Part shown: positions 17,268-26,643 of the stretch, piece by piece
How positions within the stretch are numbered: the stretch's first letter is position 1
Layout of the letters: each line of letters starts with the position of its first letter
From: a virus
Strand: one strand, 5' to 3'
Virus record (IMG/VR): IMGVR_UViG_3300027861_000012
Location: 113,657 to 177,656 of that record
Length of the DNA: 64,000 nucleotides
Position numbers and translations under genes: made by a program
Notes under the pieces: model-generated
The model's input: the letters and a program-made list of their open reading frames with translations, nothing else
Database searches by the model: none
Told to the model about the DNA's origin: nothing

Positions 17268-17837
17268 TCACCCGAATGCTATCATGCCATACCCGGACTT
17301 GAATTTCGATTTACCGCTGCCACTGGTACGCTCAATGAATAGTCCGTATTCCCCGGCCGGTAATGCAAGATCAAGCGAAGCTATCCCGATAATCCTGGTG
17401 TTGGTTGGTAACGTGACTAAGGTGTGGACTAAGACCGGGGTTCCCGTTGGATCGGAGTAAATTCTTAACGCATATGCATTATCAGGGTCAACTTTGGAAA
17501 CTACCAGGCCAGCTTGATGAATCTCTGTATCCGCAGCGATAATAAACCCGCAAACGGTGAATGGTAACAAGTTATCAGTCCCCAGTGATAATGACCCAGT
17601 ACCTGGTACCGCTGTGGAAAAGGTTGCATCAATTCGTTGACGATCTTGTTCCGCTGAGGTTGTGAGACCTACTGTGACTTCACCTGTTCCAGACTCGCCG
17701 CCAGTTTCTGATAATACAACTCCTGAACCGGCGAGGAGGCGAGTGATCATCGCCTCCCCTGCGGTCAGGATATTCATATCATCTCGTGTCAGTCCTCCAT
17801 CACGAACTTGATGCCCTGGAACTTGCGTTCTAGCCAT
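17268..17837 (-). CDS. Fibre-array paralog E, variant N-terminus (189 aa)
   Basis: The C-terminal sandwich (NAYALRIYSDPTGTPVLVHT, PAGEYGLFIERTSGSGKSKF) is clearly paralogous to A-D. The N-terminal 65 residues (MARTQVPGHQVRDGGLTRDD...) are unrelated to theirs and look like a different attachment stalk. This module swap marks the C-terminal sandwich as the mobile functional unit of the array. Confidence 0.7.
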   Translation of the reverse strand: MARTQVPGHQVRDGGLTRDDMNILTAGEAMITRLLAGSGVVLSETGGESGTGEVTVGLTTSAEQDRQRIDATFSTAVPGTGSLSLGTDNLLPFTVCGFIIAADTEIHQAGLVVSKVDPDNAYALRIYSDPTGTPVLVHTLVTLPTNTRIIGIASLDLALPAGEYGLFIERTSGSGKSKFKSGYGMIAFG

Positions 17838-17852
17838 ACGGTCACCTTATGA

Positions 17853-18644
17853 TCAATACTCGTAGTCCACAACAACAACGTCGTTTGCCGCAGCGGGACC
17901 GGGTGAATGCAAGTTGAACGTGAATGTGACCACGCCAGTTGAATACACAACGGTATAATCGTTGCTTGCTCCCTCACGCTGCCGTACACCATTCAGATAC
18001 ACCCGTTCTGTACCCGAGGCTACCGGAAGGTTGGACAAAGCAGCAATGGCCGCTGCACCATTGGTGACAGCAGGTTCTTCATTGTAGACATGTGTGTTAC
18101 CAGAAGACACGTTGGAGAATTTGGCCCACAGCAACGTGTGTGTTGCGATTGTGGCCGCACCGGCATCGTTGGTAACCACCCAAGCGGTATCAGCATACGC
18201 TGTGCCTTCTTCAACAAGAGTTGCATAGCTGGAGGCATCGGCTCCGGTTGGCCAGTCGGCGGCTCGTGTCCATGCTCCAGAGTGGGCAATCCATACACCA
18301 TTCTCTGTGGCTGTGGACTGCTGAGTGAGAAGAACTCGATCCCCATCAGCATCAACATCGATTCCGTCAATGGTGAGGGCCAAACCAGAGAGGCTGGCTT
18401 CATTTGCCACTGCGATAACCTTGACAGATTCCTTCCAAGAATTTCCGTTGACCAAGTTGTCAACGTAAGATTTGATCGTGTAGTCATTGGCATTGACAGG
18501 TACATCACCACCGGTGATCACAGCATCGTTGCTACCATTGGAGTGATTCCAATCACTACCGGCTGTGAAGTCGGCTTCCAAACGACCGACATCAATGGTG
18601 TTAGCCTTAATCTGAGACTTCCCGCGAATCATCGTAACAGCCAT
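17853..18644 (-). CDS. Fibre protein with phage adaptor domain
   Basis: This is a 263-residue protein. Residues about 85-160 (DGDRVLLTQQSTATENGVWI, then a GAWTRAADW turn) match the common fibre domain found in many phage tail and head fibres. The last 60 residues (GTERVYLNGVRQREG, then DYTVVYSTGVVTFTF) form a module that recurs in the 18657-19199 protein. Probably a host-binding or connecting fibre subunit. Confidence 0.7.
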   Translation of the reverse strand: MAVTMIRGKSQIKANTIDVGRLEADFTAGSDWNHSNGSNDAVITGGDVPVNANDYTIKSYVDNLVNGNSWKESVKVIAVANEASLSGLALTIDGIDVDADGDRVLLTQQSTATENGVWIAHSGAWTRAADWPTGADASSYATLVEEGTAYADTAWVVTNDAGAATIATHTLLWAKFSNVSSGNTHVYNEEPAVTNGAAAIAALSNLPVASGTERVYLNGVRQREGASNDYTVVYSTGVVTFTFNLHSPGPAAANDVVVVDYEY

Positions 18645-18656
18645 GTTGCATCTCCT

Positions 18657-19199
18657 TTACACTACTCTGAGGTATTTGACAGTAATCTTGTCGTCCAATT
18701 CAAAGATCCAACTCGCGTGGAACACTATTGTGGACCCAACAATAATGTAGTCTTCCGTGCTTCCTCTTGTGTGTTGGTTACCATTCACCAACACGATTTC
18801 CGATCCTTCAATCGGTGGCCCGTGTTCCAGGGTTACCGACTTTGATGAGATTATCCCGGCATCCGCGTAGAAAATCTCCTCGACTCGTGCAAATAGTTGC
18901 TGCCCGCCTGCTGCGGTGGAGTCTGTGGTAAAGTTCAAGGTTGATGTTGATTCGTGGCTGAGAATTTTCTGACTGAGGGCTGCGTCGGATAATCCCAGTG
19001 TGTTTTGTGCATCAAGCGATATGATGTCTGAGAGTCTGTGATCCAATGCGAGGGTGCTGTTGGCCGAGCGCATAAGAAAAGCCACCCTGGACACATTGTG
19101 TTCTAAATCCAGGTAGCTCAGCGGATCTATGTCTGGTCCGGCCGTTGCGGGCTGTATACCACGAAACCGAACGGTAGCCATCATTGAGGTTGTTTGCAT
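18657..19199 (-). CDS. Fibre-type protein with LxLS repeats and shared C-terminal module
   Basis: This is a 180-residue protein (start at 19199, or at 19184/19181 if the inner Met codons are used). The middle holds short repeats such as NTLGLSDAALSQ that resemble the repeats of the left-edge tail protein. The C-terminal 70 residues (GSEIVLVNGNQHTRGSTEDY...) parallel the end of the 17853-18644 protein. Its composition from parts of two other virion proteins supports a fibre role. Confidence 0.6.
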   Translation of the reverse strand: MQTTSMMATVRFRGIQPATAGPDIDPLSYLDLEHNVSRVAFLMRSANSTLALDHRLSDIISLDAQNTLGLSDAALSQKILSHESTSTLNFTTDSTAAGGQQLFARVEEIFYADAGIISSKSVTLEHGPPIEGSEIVLVNGNQHTRGSTEDYIIVGSTIVFHASWIFELDDKITVKYLRVV

Positions 19200-19205
19200 A
19201 TACCA

Positions 19206-19484
19206 TCATCGGTAAAAAGAGACGTTGATTTCTGCGCCATTTCCTACCTCGATAAACTTGATTTTGGTCACATCACCTGTGTACCAAAAATCTCGGCCTG
19301 CTTCGAGTAGCATCCCGATTGTGTCTGTAGGATCAACTCCATCATCTCGCCACCGCACCGCTTTTTGAGCCGCTTGAATCAAAGCAATACGACCACCCTG
19401 CGAATTCAGACCCTGAACGGTGTCTAAACCAGTGAGTTGCTGATAACCAGTGGGTTGGATATTGCCATCGGTAACTAGAGTCAT
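19206..19484 (-). CDS. Small putative virion protein (92 aa)
   Basis: A 92-residue protein just after the coat gene terminator, with VQGLNSQGGRIALIQAAQKA and an Asp/Gly-rich loop. It has no recognised family. Position suggests a head decoration or neck factor. Confidence 0.5.
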   Translation of the reverse strand: MTLVTDGNIQPTGYQQLTGLDTVQGLNSQGGRIALIQAAQKAVRWRDDGVDPTDTIGMLLEAGRDFWYTGDVTKIKFIEVGNGAEINVSFYR

Positions 19485-19500
19485 GATATGATCTCGCTAA

Positions 19501-19541
19501 GAAAAGAAACGCCTCTCGGCGGCACAGTGCCGCCGAGAGAC
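19501..19541 (-). terminator. Rho-independent terminator after the coat protein gene
   Basis: The minus strand has a near-perfect 12-13 bp stem CTCTCGGCGGCAC/GTGCCGCCGAGAG followed by GCGTTTCTTTTCTT. It ends the coat transcript 17 bases past the stop codon. Confidence 0.9.
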
Positions 19542-19557
19542 GAGATTGACAATGGGA

Positions 19558-20931
19558 TCAGCCCAAGACCACGCAAGCGAGGTCCTCATCCAGCATAGCG
19601 ACACCACACAGCATGTCCAGGGTCACGATTGTGCCCTGAGCATTGATGTCGTACTGCATCGAGACACGCATGGCAACGTCATTGTAGACGCCAACCTGCG
19701 AACGAACACCCGTGTCGGCCGGTGGCAACGCCAGCGGACGAGAAACGAGAGCCAGCGAATCCCGATGGAACGCCAGGTTCATAGAACCAGCCGGGCCAGG
19801 ATAGGCTTCAGCATCGTTGACGAGAGCGACTTCGAGGGGACGATCAAGCAGGAGGTCACCACCATCGGCTTCGATGATCGTGTACACTCGGCGGCTTGCG
19901 CCTGAACCGAACGCGATCAACTGGCCAACCTGTGGGGCATTCGTGTAGCCATCCACGTTGACTTCCTTGGCCCAATCAACGGCAAAACCGCCATTGACTG
20001 CACACTTCTTGTACGCCCGAACCACACTGGCTGCGGCAACCGCATTGGCCAGGGGTGCGCTGAGTGTCACGGCAGTCGTGTCACCTGTGGCGACTGTTGC
20101 GGCAGTAGCGTAGGTCGGTTGACCATCGTCTTCCATCACAACATACTCACCAGCACTGACACCATGACCGACGATGCTCACAGCTTGAGAAGCAGCCACA
20201 CCAGCCGCAGCGGCGTTGGTGACTGTACCTTCGGCAACGTCAGAGTTGACGTTCAGAATGCCGGGGGTGTTCTGGTCCATGTAGGTATCGAAACCAAGGA
20301 CCCGACCCAGGCTCGCGTCACGCAGGGCAGTACCCTGGTCACCACGCTTCTCGGCCGAAATGAAGAGGTCGTTCTTCAACATCTGGGTTTCCGCTTGCGG
20401 GCTCAACACGAGGTTACGGCCGTTCGGATACGCCTTGTTGATGTTCATCTTTTCGCGGGCTTCCAAGAGCACGTCCTTGGCGTTGGACGAATGGAGACCG
20501 TTGAGCTTGCCAACAGCATTCGGCAGGAACTGGTGAACGCGACCCAGGAGGCAGCGATCCACAGATCGGGCAATCCCCTGCATACCGGGCAGGAGGTAGA
20601 TCTCGATCAGATCCTGGAAGGACTTGCTGGCTTCGCCGTCCTTGATGGTGAACGAAATGTAGAAGTGCTGGTCCAGCGGAACCCGCACGTTCGTGGCGCT
20701 CGCGTCCTGGAGCGTGATGTTATCCTGGTCAGTCTTTCTCTTCGACCGGAATGTACCGGGCCGACGAGTATTGACCACATCACCGTATTCGGCCACAATG
20801 GGCTCGAAGTCACGGTGGACGAGACGGGACATGACCATGTTCTCTTCGAGAATGGCCAGACCTTCCATTGCCCACATCTCGGGGATGAGGGCATTGTTGT
20901 CGTTAGCGTAGCAAACTTTGAAAGGATTCAT
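19558..20931 (-). CDS. Major capsid protein (P22-like coat)
   Basis: This 457-residue protein starts MNPFKVCYANDNNALIPEMW. The N-terminal ALIPEMWAMEGLAILEENMV, VHRDFEPIVAEYGDVVNTRR layout matches P22-type HK97-fold coat proteins. A Gly/Ala/Thr-rich segment at about residues 240-310 looks like an inserted beta (I-domain-like) module. It follows the scaffold gene, is preceded by GGAG and is followed by a strong terminator, as expected for the most abundant virion protein. The region has a higher GC content and stricter codon bias than its neighbours, and that produces a long antisense frame that is not a gene. Confidence 0.88.
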   Translation of the reverse strand: MNPFKVCYANDNNALIPEMWAMEGLAILEENMVMSRLVHRDFEPIVAEYGDVVNTRRPGTFRSKRKTDQDNITLQDASATNVRVPLDQHFYISFTIKDGEASKSFQDLIEIYLLPGMQGIARSVDRCLLGRVHQFLPNAVGKLNGLHSSNAKDVLLEAREKMNINKAYPNGRNLVLSPQAETQMLKNDLFISAEKRGDQGTALRDASLGRVLGFDTYMDQNTPGILNVNSDVAEGTVTNAAAAGVAASQAVSIVGHGVSAGEYVVMEDDGQPTYATAATVATGDTTAVTLSAPLANAVAAASVVRAYKKCAVNGGFAVDWAKEVNVDGYTNAPQVGQLIAFGSGASRRVYTIIEADGGDLLLDRPLEVALVNDAEAYPGPAGSMNLAFHRDSLALVSRPLALPPADTGVRSQVGVYNDVAMRVSMQYDINAQGTIVTLDMLCGVAMLDEDLACVVLG

Positions 20932-21010
20932 TTGGTTTTCTCCGTATGGGAGTTAAGGTTACAAAAACGTGTGTTTGTTTCGACACGTACTTAGGAACCC
21001 CCGACTAGAA

Positions 21011-22012
21011 TTATCGGCCTTTCAATCCAAGAGCTTCGGGGTTTTCTCTTCGGATCTTATTGTACTGATCCTGCGTCAAATTGGATGGATCAATCCGGCC
21101 ACCTTCGCCTGGTGTGACGCCACCAGTAGCGGAGTTCCCTCCGATGCCTGAAACAACATTGGCTTTGAAGAGGTTACCAAATTGGTCAGGCAGCGCTTTC
21201 ATCCGCTTGACCGCCTCCTCGGGGGTTCTCTGAGTCATGATGTGCTTTCCAGTTGTCTCATCGACATCCGGGAAGTCAATCACTGGTACAAGCTTGCCAG
21301 TAGAATGGCCAGCGTCATCAACCTCGTCTGCGATCTTCGTCATTGGAGTCAGAAGAGTCACAACTTGTGCGGGGTTGAAGGCATCTGCCATCACGGCAGC
21401 ATCTTGCAATGCTCGATCTCGGAGGGTCGTCTTGAAACGATCCTCCCACTCTGTGGCCCTGGACGTGAGCTTTTCCATATCGCTCTGGTACAGGGTTTCC
21501 AATTGCTTCTTTTCGTAAGCAAGCTGTTGTTCCTTGGAACGAAACTGCTTTTGCAAGTCTTCCAATTGGGTTTGGAGTTTGTCACGCTGTTCTTGGCCCA
21601 GATTCTGGTCCTGCAAGGCTTCCTTGTATGCCTCTTCCAGCCCTTCGTACTTCTGCTGATGCTTACGGCGATCATCCGCAAGGAACCGATTCAATTGGTC
21701 CTGTGTGAACTTGCCATCGACAGTCGGTTCGTCCAGTTTGGCTTGCTCTGCCGCAATCTTTGCTCTGGTGGCAGCCTCAGCCAGCCTTCGATCCACTTCT
21801 TTGTCCTTGGCTGCCAATTTGTCGGCAACAATCTTCTCCGCAGCTTCAGAAATCTCTTTCTGCCGCCTTGCTTCAAGCAATGCGATAGCTGATGAGTCAT
21901 CATCGCCAACTTCTGGGTTCAGCATAGTTGGGACGGTGGGCAACTGTGGTTCAGTTTCACCATCGTAACAAACAGACACGGGCATGGAACGAATTGTCAG
22001 GTTAGTGTACAT
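21011..22012 (-). CDS. Capsid scaffolding protein
   Basis: This 333-residue, highly charged protein carries a long coiled coil from about residue 40 to 215 (AIALLEARRQKEISEAAEKI and LQTQLEDLQKQFRSKEQQLA). A C-terminal Gly/Asn tail ends NPEALGLKGR. Placement between the neck/portal genes and the coat gene fits a scaffold. The start at 22012 follows GGAGG. Confidence 0.8.
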   Translation of the reverse strand: MYTNLTIRSMPVSVCYDGETEPQLPTVPTMLNPEVGDDDSSAIALLEARRQKEISEAAEKIVADKLAAKDKEVDRRLAEAATRAKIAAEQAKLDEPTVDGKFTQDQLNRFLADDRRKHQQKYEGLEEAYKEALQDQNLGQEQRDKLQTQLEDLQKQFRSKEQQLAYEKKQLETLYQSDMEKLTSRATEWEDRFKTTLRDRALQDAAVMADAFNPAQVVTLLTPMTKIADEVDDAGHSTGKLVPVIDFPDVDETTGKHIMTQRTPEEAVKRMKALPDQFGNLFKANVVSGIGGNSATGGVTPGEGGRIDPSNLTQDQYNKIRRENPEALGLKGR

Positions 22013-22025
22013 GTGACACCTCCGG

Positions 22026-22538
22026 TTACGAAACCCTACTCATCTTAATTGCGTCACTATCCCGTAAGAGCGGCTTGAGAAGTCGCCATGCAGTCGCGCT
22101 CGGCACACCGTTCATCAAGTGTTCAATCGAGATATTGGCACGGTTGTAGGTCGTCCGTACCGACGCATACCCTTGGCTTACAATTCCAAGGTTTTCCAAT
22201 TCTGCATCAGGGTCCACGCCGTCAAGAAGTGCGTGCGCGATCTCGTAACAAGCTTGCTTGATTTCAACAAGCACTTCAGTATCAGTGTCACGAGGGAACT
22301 CTAATGCTTGTGCGGCCTCTGCTGCCCGGATTTGCGTTGGTGTTGCATCCGGGTTGTTTTCCAGCAGTTCATAGACCGAACGTTTACACCCATCAAAATT
22401 CAGGGTGTCAATGATTCGTGTAGCTTGCAGCAACGCCTTCGGTCTGTCCGAAGCCCTAGCAGTAGACCAGGCCCGCTCATGAAGACGTTCTTCAAAATAG
22501 GCTTGTGCTTCAATAACTGTGGCGTATGCTGTGCTCAT
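22026..22538 (-). CDS. Head-tail adaptor (DnaT-like phage connector family)
   Basis: This is a 170-residue helical protein with the layout of the DnaT-like phage connector family: YATVIEAQAYFEER, RPKALLQATRIIDTLNFDG and ALEFPRDTD. Proteins of this type form the ring below the portal. It lies between portal and scaffold, which is consistent. Start at 22538 after AAGGAG. Confidence 0.7.
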   Translation of the reverse strand: MSTAYATVIEAQAYFEERLHERAWSTARASDRPKALLQATRIIDTLNFDGCKRSVYELLENNPDATPTQIRAAEAAQALEFPRDTDTEVLVEIKQACYEIAHALLDGVDPDAELENLGIVSQGYASVRTTYNRANISIEHLMNGVPSATAWRLLKPLLRDSDAIKMSRVS

Positions 22539-22548
22539 GGCTTACTCC

Positions 22549-22830
22549 TTATTGAGCGATCCAGGAGTATTTCTGGGACGCGGCGCTGGCAATCACATAG
22601 ATTGCCCCCGGTCTGTCAAATTCCAGTTCCAGTTCTTGTGTTGCAGACAACTCAAAACCAGTACCGGCAGTGACTCCGATCCTACCGATATAGATTTGGC
22701 CAGCATTACCCGCAGCGGCTCTAATCTTGATACAACGCTGCACTGCCATGCCGAGTTCGGGGAGAGCAACTTGGGCCGCCACCCCTACTGTCCCCTGCCC
22801 TGTGCGAAATGAGTTTACTGGTTTCTTCAT
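22549..22830 (-). CDS. Small beta-rich virion protein (93 aa)
   Basis: A 93-residue protein between portal and adaptor. It contains AGQIYIGRIGVTAGTGFELS, which is typical of small head-fibre or decoration proteins with a beta sandwich. A few bases separate it from both neighbours. Function not known. Confidence 0.55.
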   Translation of the reverse strand: MKKPVNSFRTGQGTVGVAAQVALPELGMAVQRCIKIRAAAGNAGQIYIGRIGVTAGTGFELSATQELELEFDRPGAIYVIASAASQKYSWIAQ

Positions 22831-22833
22831 GGG

Positions 22834-24699
22834 TTACTCCTCGTTGGTCTTACGGCCCTTGCCGCGAGTTTTTGATTTGGTCTCATCTTCTAGGGTGGTA
22901 TCTCTGCTTGTTTCTTTCTCGCCCTTCGCCTCGGCTGCTGGGTCACCAGACAGGTCTTTTAACCCTCGTGACCCAGCGTTCTCGTCTTTGGGATCGGGCT
23001 GGCCGTTTTCCCCGTCCTTGGCTGGCGCACCTGCGCCCGATCCCTTTGACTGTGCTTCAGCAATACGCAGGATGCGATCCAGATGGTCCTTCTTGGCCTG
23101 CTTGTATTCGTCATCGTCGAAACCGAGTGCTACAGAGGCTACCTGTTCGCCACATAGACCAGCATCCCGTGCTGGGATAATGATTTCAGGATCACTGGTG
23201 GTGTAATGTGCCTCTTCAATCTCTTTCATGATTTTGGTCATCAGATCAACAGAAGCACTACCTCCGAGAAGCTTACCAGCAATGAGCTTGGCCATCTCTT
23301 TCTTGACTGTGCGGCCCGGTACTGTGGCCATCAGTGCCACAAGTTTCTCAGATTCTTCGATCCGATCCTTGTCCGACTTCAAGCTATACCGATCTGGGTA
23401 CTTGACCGTCGCAATTGTTCGCTTGGATTCTATTTTGTCTTCGTAAGCGGCCCAGTGTTCAGCAATTTGACGCTCCGCAGCTTCAAGAACCAGCCCGATA
23501 AATGAGAGTCCGGCTTCTAAACCTTGGTTGTCCATCTTCTTGGACTCAGCCGACACTCGTTTACCAACCCTGTTTGATACTGCCAGATTCACGAGCTTCC
23601 GGATATCATCTTCGAGTTTCTCTTGCAACTCGACTGAGGCTTTGAGGGGCTCTGACGATGGATGAATGAAACCTGGAGGTTCGGCTTTGAGGTCATAAGC
23701 TCGACCCTGTGTAACACCTACCTTGATGGCTTCGTCTGATCCCGGTTGGCCGCCCTTGGTAGCTGTACCATCGGCTGACTTTGGTGATTTCAGATGATCA
23801 CCTGCGCCCCGTAAGTCACGTTGTTCGATATAGAACGGGAAGTTGGCTAATAGAGCATAGTTGACATCACTGGATTGCAGGTTTAGGAGCGCTACTTGGT
23901 GCTTAGACACATCCTTGAGCAGACTATCACCAATATCGAGTAACACGAATGGAATCTTTGTGAGTTCTGTATGTATGGGCTCTTCTGTGGGTTGCTCGAC
24001 CCCAACTGCATTGATCGGTTTTGCCTGTTGGTTGTAGAATTGAATGTTGACCGTCTTGGTTTCCTCATCAATCCAAATCAGCCGATATCGCTCGAAGGAA
24101 CCGCCGGGAAGATTGATACCAAAGCGACTGGTATTATAGCTGACACCATGGTCACGCAGCAGGATGGCTTGAAATTGATTCGGTTCTTCTGGGAGCGTAC
24201 ATGACCAGGACAGGATATCTTCAACACGGTACATATACAGGTACGGGCGTGCGTCTCCGACTGTAGCCAAGGTGTCCCCGTGCAATGCTGGCATGTCTGT
24301 GTAGACGCCAACTTTCCCCATCGTCAACAACTCTGTTAGCAAATGCACACCAATAAACGAACTCATGCTGGCCCCACGACGATCCACACCACCGTTTTGA
24401 CCCTCGATTGCTCTGTGATAATTCTCTGAACCACCACGACGCACGATGTCACGCATACGCTGAAAAATCGCATTCCGAATATCGTTGATTGCAGCTTTTG
24501 CAAACAACGGTGTAGGTGTAATGGACTTCCGCATGTTAAAGTCATTGGCATCTTCACGACGGGTAAATTGCTGTAGATACCGATCAACGTACCGTTGGCC
24601 GCCATCATATGTCATCCGCCAGAGGTCCCACTGGTCCTGATCTTTCAGGTAGAGGGGGTGTCTAGTGTTGACAATCTTTGTGAGTGGTGTCTCTGGCAT
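22834..24699 (-). CDS. Portal protein (DUF4055-like)
   Basis: This is a 621-residue protein that forms the dodecameric DNA gate of the head. The segment LLTELLTMGKVGVYTDMP followed by ARPYLYMYRVEDILSW is the characteristic core of DUF4055-type portals. A long helical stretch near residues 390-440 (ASVELQEKLEDDIRKLVNLA) would be the crown or stem helix. The last 80 residues are low-complexity charged sequence. It lies next to the terminase, with only the small gene at 24702 between. Confidence 0.85.
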   Translation of the reverse strand: MPETPLTKIVNTRHPLYLKDQDQWDLWRMTYDGGQRYVDRYLQQFTRREDANDFNMRKSITPTPLFAKAAINDIRNAIFQRMRDIVRRGGSENYHRAIEGQNGGVDRRGASMSSFIGVHLLTELLTMGKVGVYTDMPALHGDTLATVGDARPYLYMYRVEDILSWSCTLPEEPNQFQAILLRDHGVSYNTSRFGINLPGGSFERYRLIWIDEETKTVNIQFYNQQAKPINAVGVEQPTEEPIHTELTKIPFVLLDIGDSLLKDVSKHQVALLNLQSSDVNYALLANFPFYIEQRDLRGAGDHLKSPKSADGTATKGGQPGSDEAIKVGVTQGRAYDLKAEPPGFIHPSSEPLKASVELQEKLEDDIRKLVNLAVSNRVGKRVSAESKKMDNQGLEAGLSFIGLVLEAAERQIAEHWAAYEDKIESKRTIATVKYPDRYSLKSDKDRIEESEKLVALMATVPGRTVKKEMAKLIAGKLLGGSASVDLMTKIMKEIEEAHYTTSDPEIIIPARDAGLCGEQVASVALGFDDDEYKQAKKDHLDRILRIAEAQSKGSGAGAPAKDGENGQPDPKDENAGSRGLKDLSGDPAAEAKGEKETSRDTTLEDETKSKTRGKGRKTNEE

Positions 24700-24701
24700 A
24701 A

Positions 24702-24884
24702 TCAGTCATCCTGCTTGGGCGATTTGCGGTACCAGCGAAGAATCAATTGACGAAACTGTTGTCGTCGCCGTTCTCGTATCCTTCGTCGTGGTCGTTCCAT
24801 TATGGGTTCCAATCTGGAAATATCGTCGCGTCGTTGCAAGTATTTCTGCCACCCTGTTTTAGAGAAACTTGCTAATGTCTTCAT
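24702..24884 (-). CDS. Small basic protein between terminase and portal (60 aa)
   Basis: This frame starts MKTLASFSKTGW, overlaps the terminase end by 26 bases and stops two bases before the portal start. It is strongly basic (RPRRRIRERRRQQFRQ), suggesting nucleic-acid contact. There is no good ribosome binding site, so expression would rely on coupling to the terminase. A real gene is likely from the exact fit to the gap, but proof is lacking. Confidence 0.45.
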   Translation of the reverse strand: MKTLASFSKTGWQKYLQRRDDISRLEPIMERPRRRIRERRRQQFRQLILRWYRKSPKQDD

Positions 24885-26532
24885 GAGTTGTACGGGATGC
24901 CGCAAATGGTAGAGCAATTTCACAATATGTCCGAGCGTGGGCAAAGTGGTCCGGGCCTGTTTCCGTGTAGATTGCCTTCGCGTTTCCAAGCTCGTCTTTT
25001 TCATACGTTCGCGCTGGGGACATGATTTGGTCTTTGTATTGTTCGGATGTATCGCGTGGCAAGAGAATACGTCCAGGGACATGAAAACGACCTAATGCGG
25101 CGTCTATCCAATTTGTACGATCCACAGTAGCAATTGGGGCATCAGTTTCATCATCTTGGATTGAAATTTCCTTCCCTGTGATTCCGCGTCGATAACGGCA
25201 AAGTGTAACAAATCCTGGGAAGCGTCGTGCAAAGCGTCGTACTTCATTGATTTGTGGGTCGGCGTCTACGACACAATGTAGAATTTGCCATTCTCGCATC
25301 AGTTGATCTGCAATGTGCCATTCGTCTTCGGTGAATGTTCCTTCCCATAGAACTTTTGCCACCGCAGCAACATTCAGGTCTCTTCCCCATTCCTCAAAAA
25401 ACCATTCCGTGATCTCAACGTAGTTCCATTTTCCTTGATCCAACCCCATGGTAATCAGTCGTGCCGAATTAGTTGGTCTTGGGTCGCTTTTGGTGTGGCC
25501 ACAAATACAATTGGCGATCATCTCATCATCGACTTGTCCGCCGGATGGGACATACGGCAGCCCCAATTTCGAGTTGTTAAATTCGACTCCAGCCGATTCG
25601 TCCCCCAAACCTCGAAAATGAGCGATAACCATGTCGCTCGGTTTCACCGTAAACGAGTACAACTGGTTGATGTGGAATCCACGGTTGTCTGGGTTGTGCG
25701 GAACTGTTGGAACCCATTTTGCACCTGCTAACCATTCAGGTTTTTCTGCTTGTACCAAATGACCCTTGCATTCTTTGCAAATTAGCCGTGAATTCAAACA
25801 CTCGGGGTCCCTTACAGACTCACCATGGATTTCCATACAATCTGGCCAGATCAGTTCCGTCCATCTACCGCACCGAGGACATTGGAATTTGTATTCCTCT
25901 TGTGTGCTATCGAGGAACAGTTTGTGAACTCCCTTTTTGGGTACGGTGGGAGTTGAAACTGCACAGATATGTTTCTCCAGTTTTCCGCTTAAACGTTCCA
26001 GTGCCAACCAAATCTGCTTCTGATCCATCCTGTCTACTTCGTCCAAGATTAGCTCAGACACGGGGATGGATACTAGGTTGCTGTCTCCACGCGATCCTCT
26101 GATGTAGAGGCATGTGCCTCCGGCTTGTTTCAACCCTACTGTGTTGGTATCAGTAAAGATGTCTTTGAGATAGGGGCTGAGAACCAATGCGCCACCAAAA
26201 CGTGCTTTTGAAAAGTCAGACGCAGTGACGGCGGTCGGAAGAACATACAGTACGTCTCGTTTCAGGACATCAATGGTGTAAAATGCGCGGTTGATGGCAA
26301 CTTCCGTGACCCCCATCTGGGCAGCCTTCATCGCAGTATTCCAGGTAGCCTGCGAGTCATGAATCTCTCGGCACCAAGGGTGCAACCTGAACGAAAATGG
26401 CAGCGAAATCGTAGGGTCTTCTATGGTGGGGATGATCCTTCGATACTCAGCCCACCTGGAGCACGATGTAAGTGTTTTACTACGTAGTCCGGAGGAGATC
26501 GATTCTGCAAATTCGTCTGCGAGCTTGTTCAT
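24859..26532 (-). CDS. Terminase large subunit (gpA family)
   Basis: This is the DNA-packaging motor, 557 residues from the ATG at 26532; an upstream TTG at 26574 is a weaker choice. A lambda gpA-type plan is visible. The adenine-binding/N-terminal part ends in the degenerate Walker A region KAAQMGVTE, and Walker B is LILDEVDRMD. A zinc-finger insert CPRC...CKEC lies near residues 220-255, as in gpA. The C-terminal nuclease has acidic motifs around MGLDQGKW, VVDADPQ and TNWIDAALGRF. No adjacent small-subunit gene is obvious; 30810-31346 is one candidate. Confidence 0.88.
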   Translation of the reverse strand: MNKLADEFAESISSGLRSKTLTSCSRWAEYRRIIPTIEDPTISLPFSFRLHPWCREIHDSQATWNTAMKAAQMGVTEVAINRAFYTIDVLKRDVLYVLPTAVTASDFSKARFGGALVLSPYLKDIFTDTNTVGLKQAGGTCLYIRGSRGDSNLVSIPVSELILDEVDRMDQKQIWLALERLSGKLEKHICAVSTPTVPKKGVHKLFLDSTQEEYKFQCPRCGRWTELIWPDCMEIHGESVRDPECLNSRLICKECKGHLVQAEKPEWLAGAKWVPTVPHNPDNRGFHINQLYSFTVKPSDMVIAHFRGLGDESAGVEFNNSKLGLPYVPSGGQVDDEMIANCICGHTKSDPRPTNSARLITMGLDQGKWNYVEITEWFFEEWGRDLNVAAVAKVLWEGTFTEDEWHIADQLMREWQILHCVVDADPQINEVRRFARRFPGFVTLCRYRRGITGKEISIQDDETDAPIATVDRTNWIDAALGRFHVPGRILLPRDTSEQYKDQIMSPARTYEKDELGNAKAIYTETGPDHFAHARTYCEIALPFAASRTTHEDISKFL

Positions 26533-26643
26533 GCATTGTATGGGAGACTGGCCAAGACTCGCTCTGCCGCACAACGGTCACGTTTAATAGTTGGACGGTT
26601 GTTTGGATACTGGCGTTCATTCTTGCCAATCTCTTGTTCGGGG

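Noticed and set aside
20119-20994. 291-codon plus-strand frame opposite the coat gene
   Set aside because: Product of strict codon bias in the coat gene; no ribosome binding site and wrong direction for the block.
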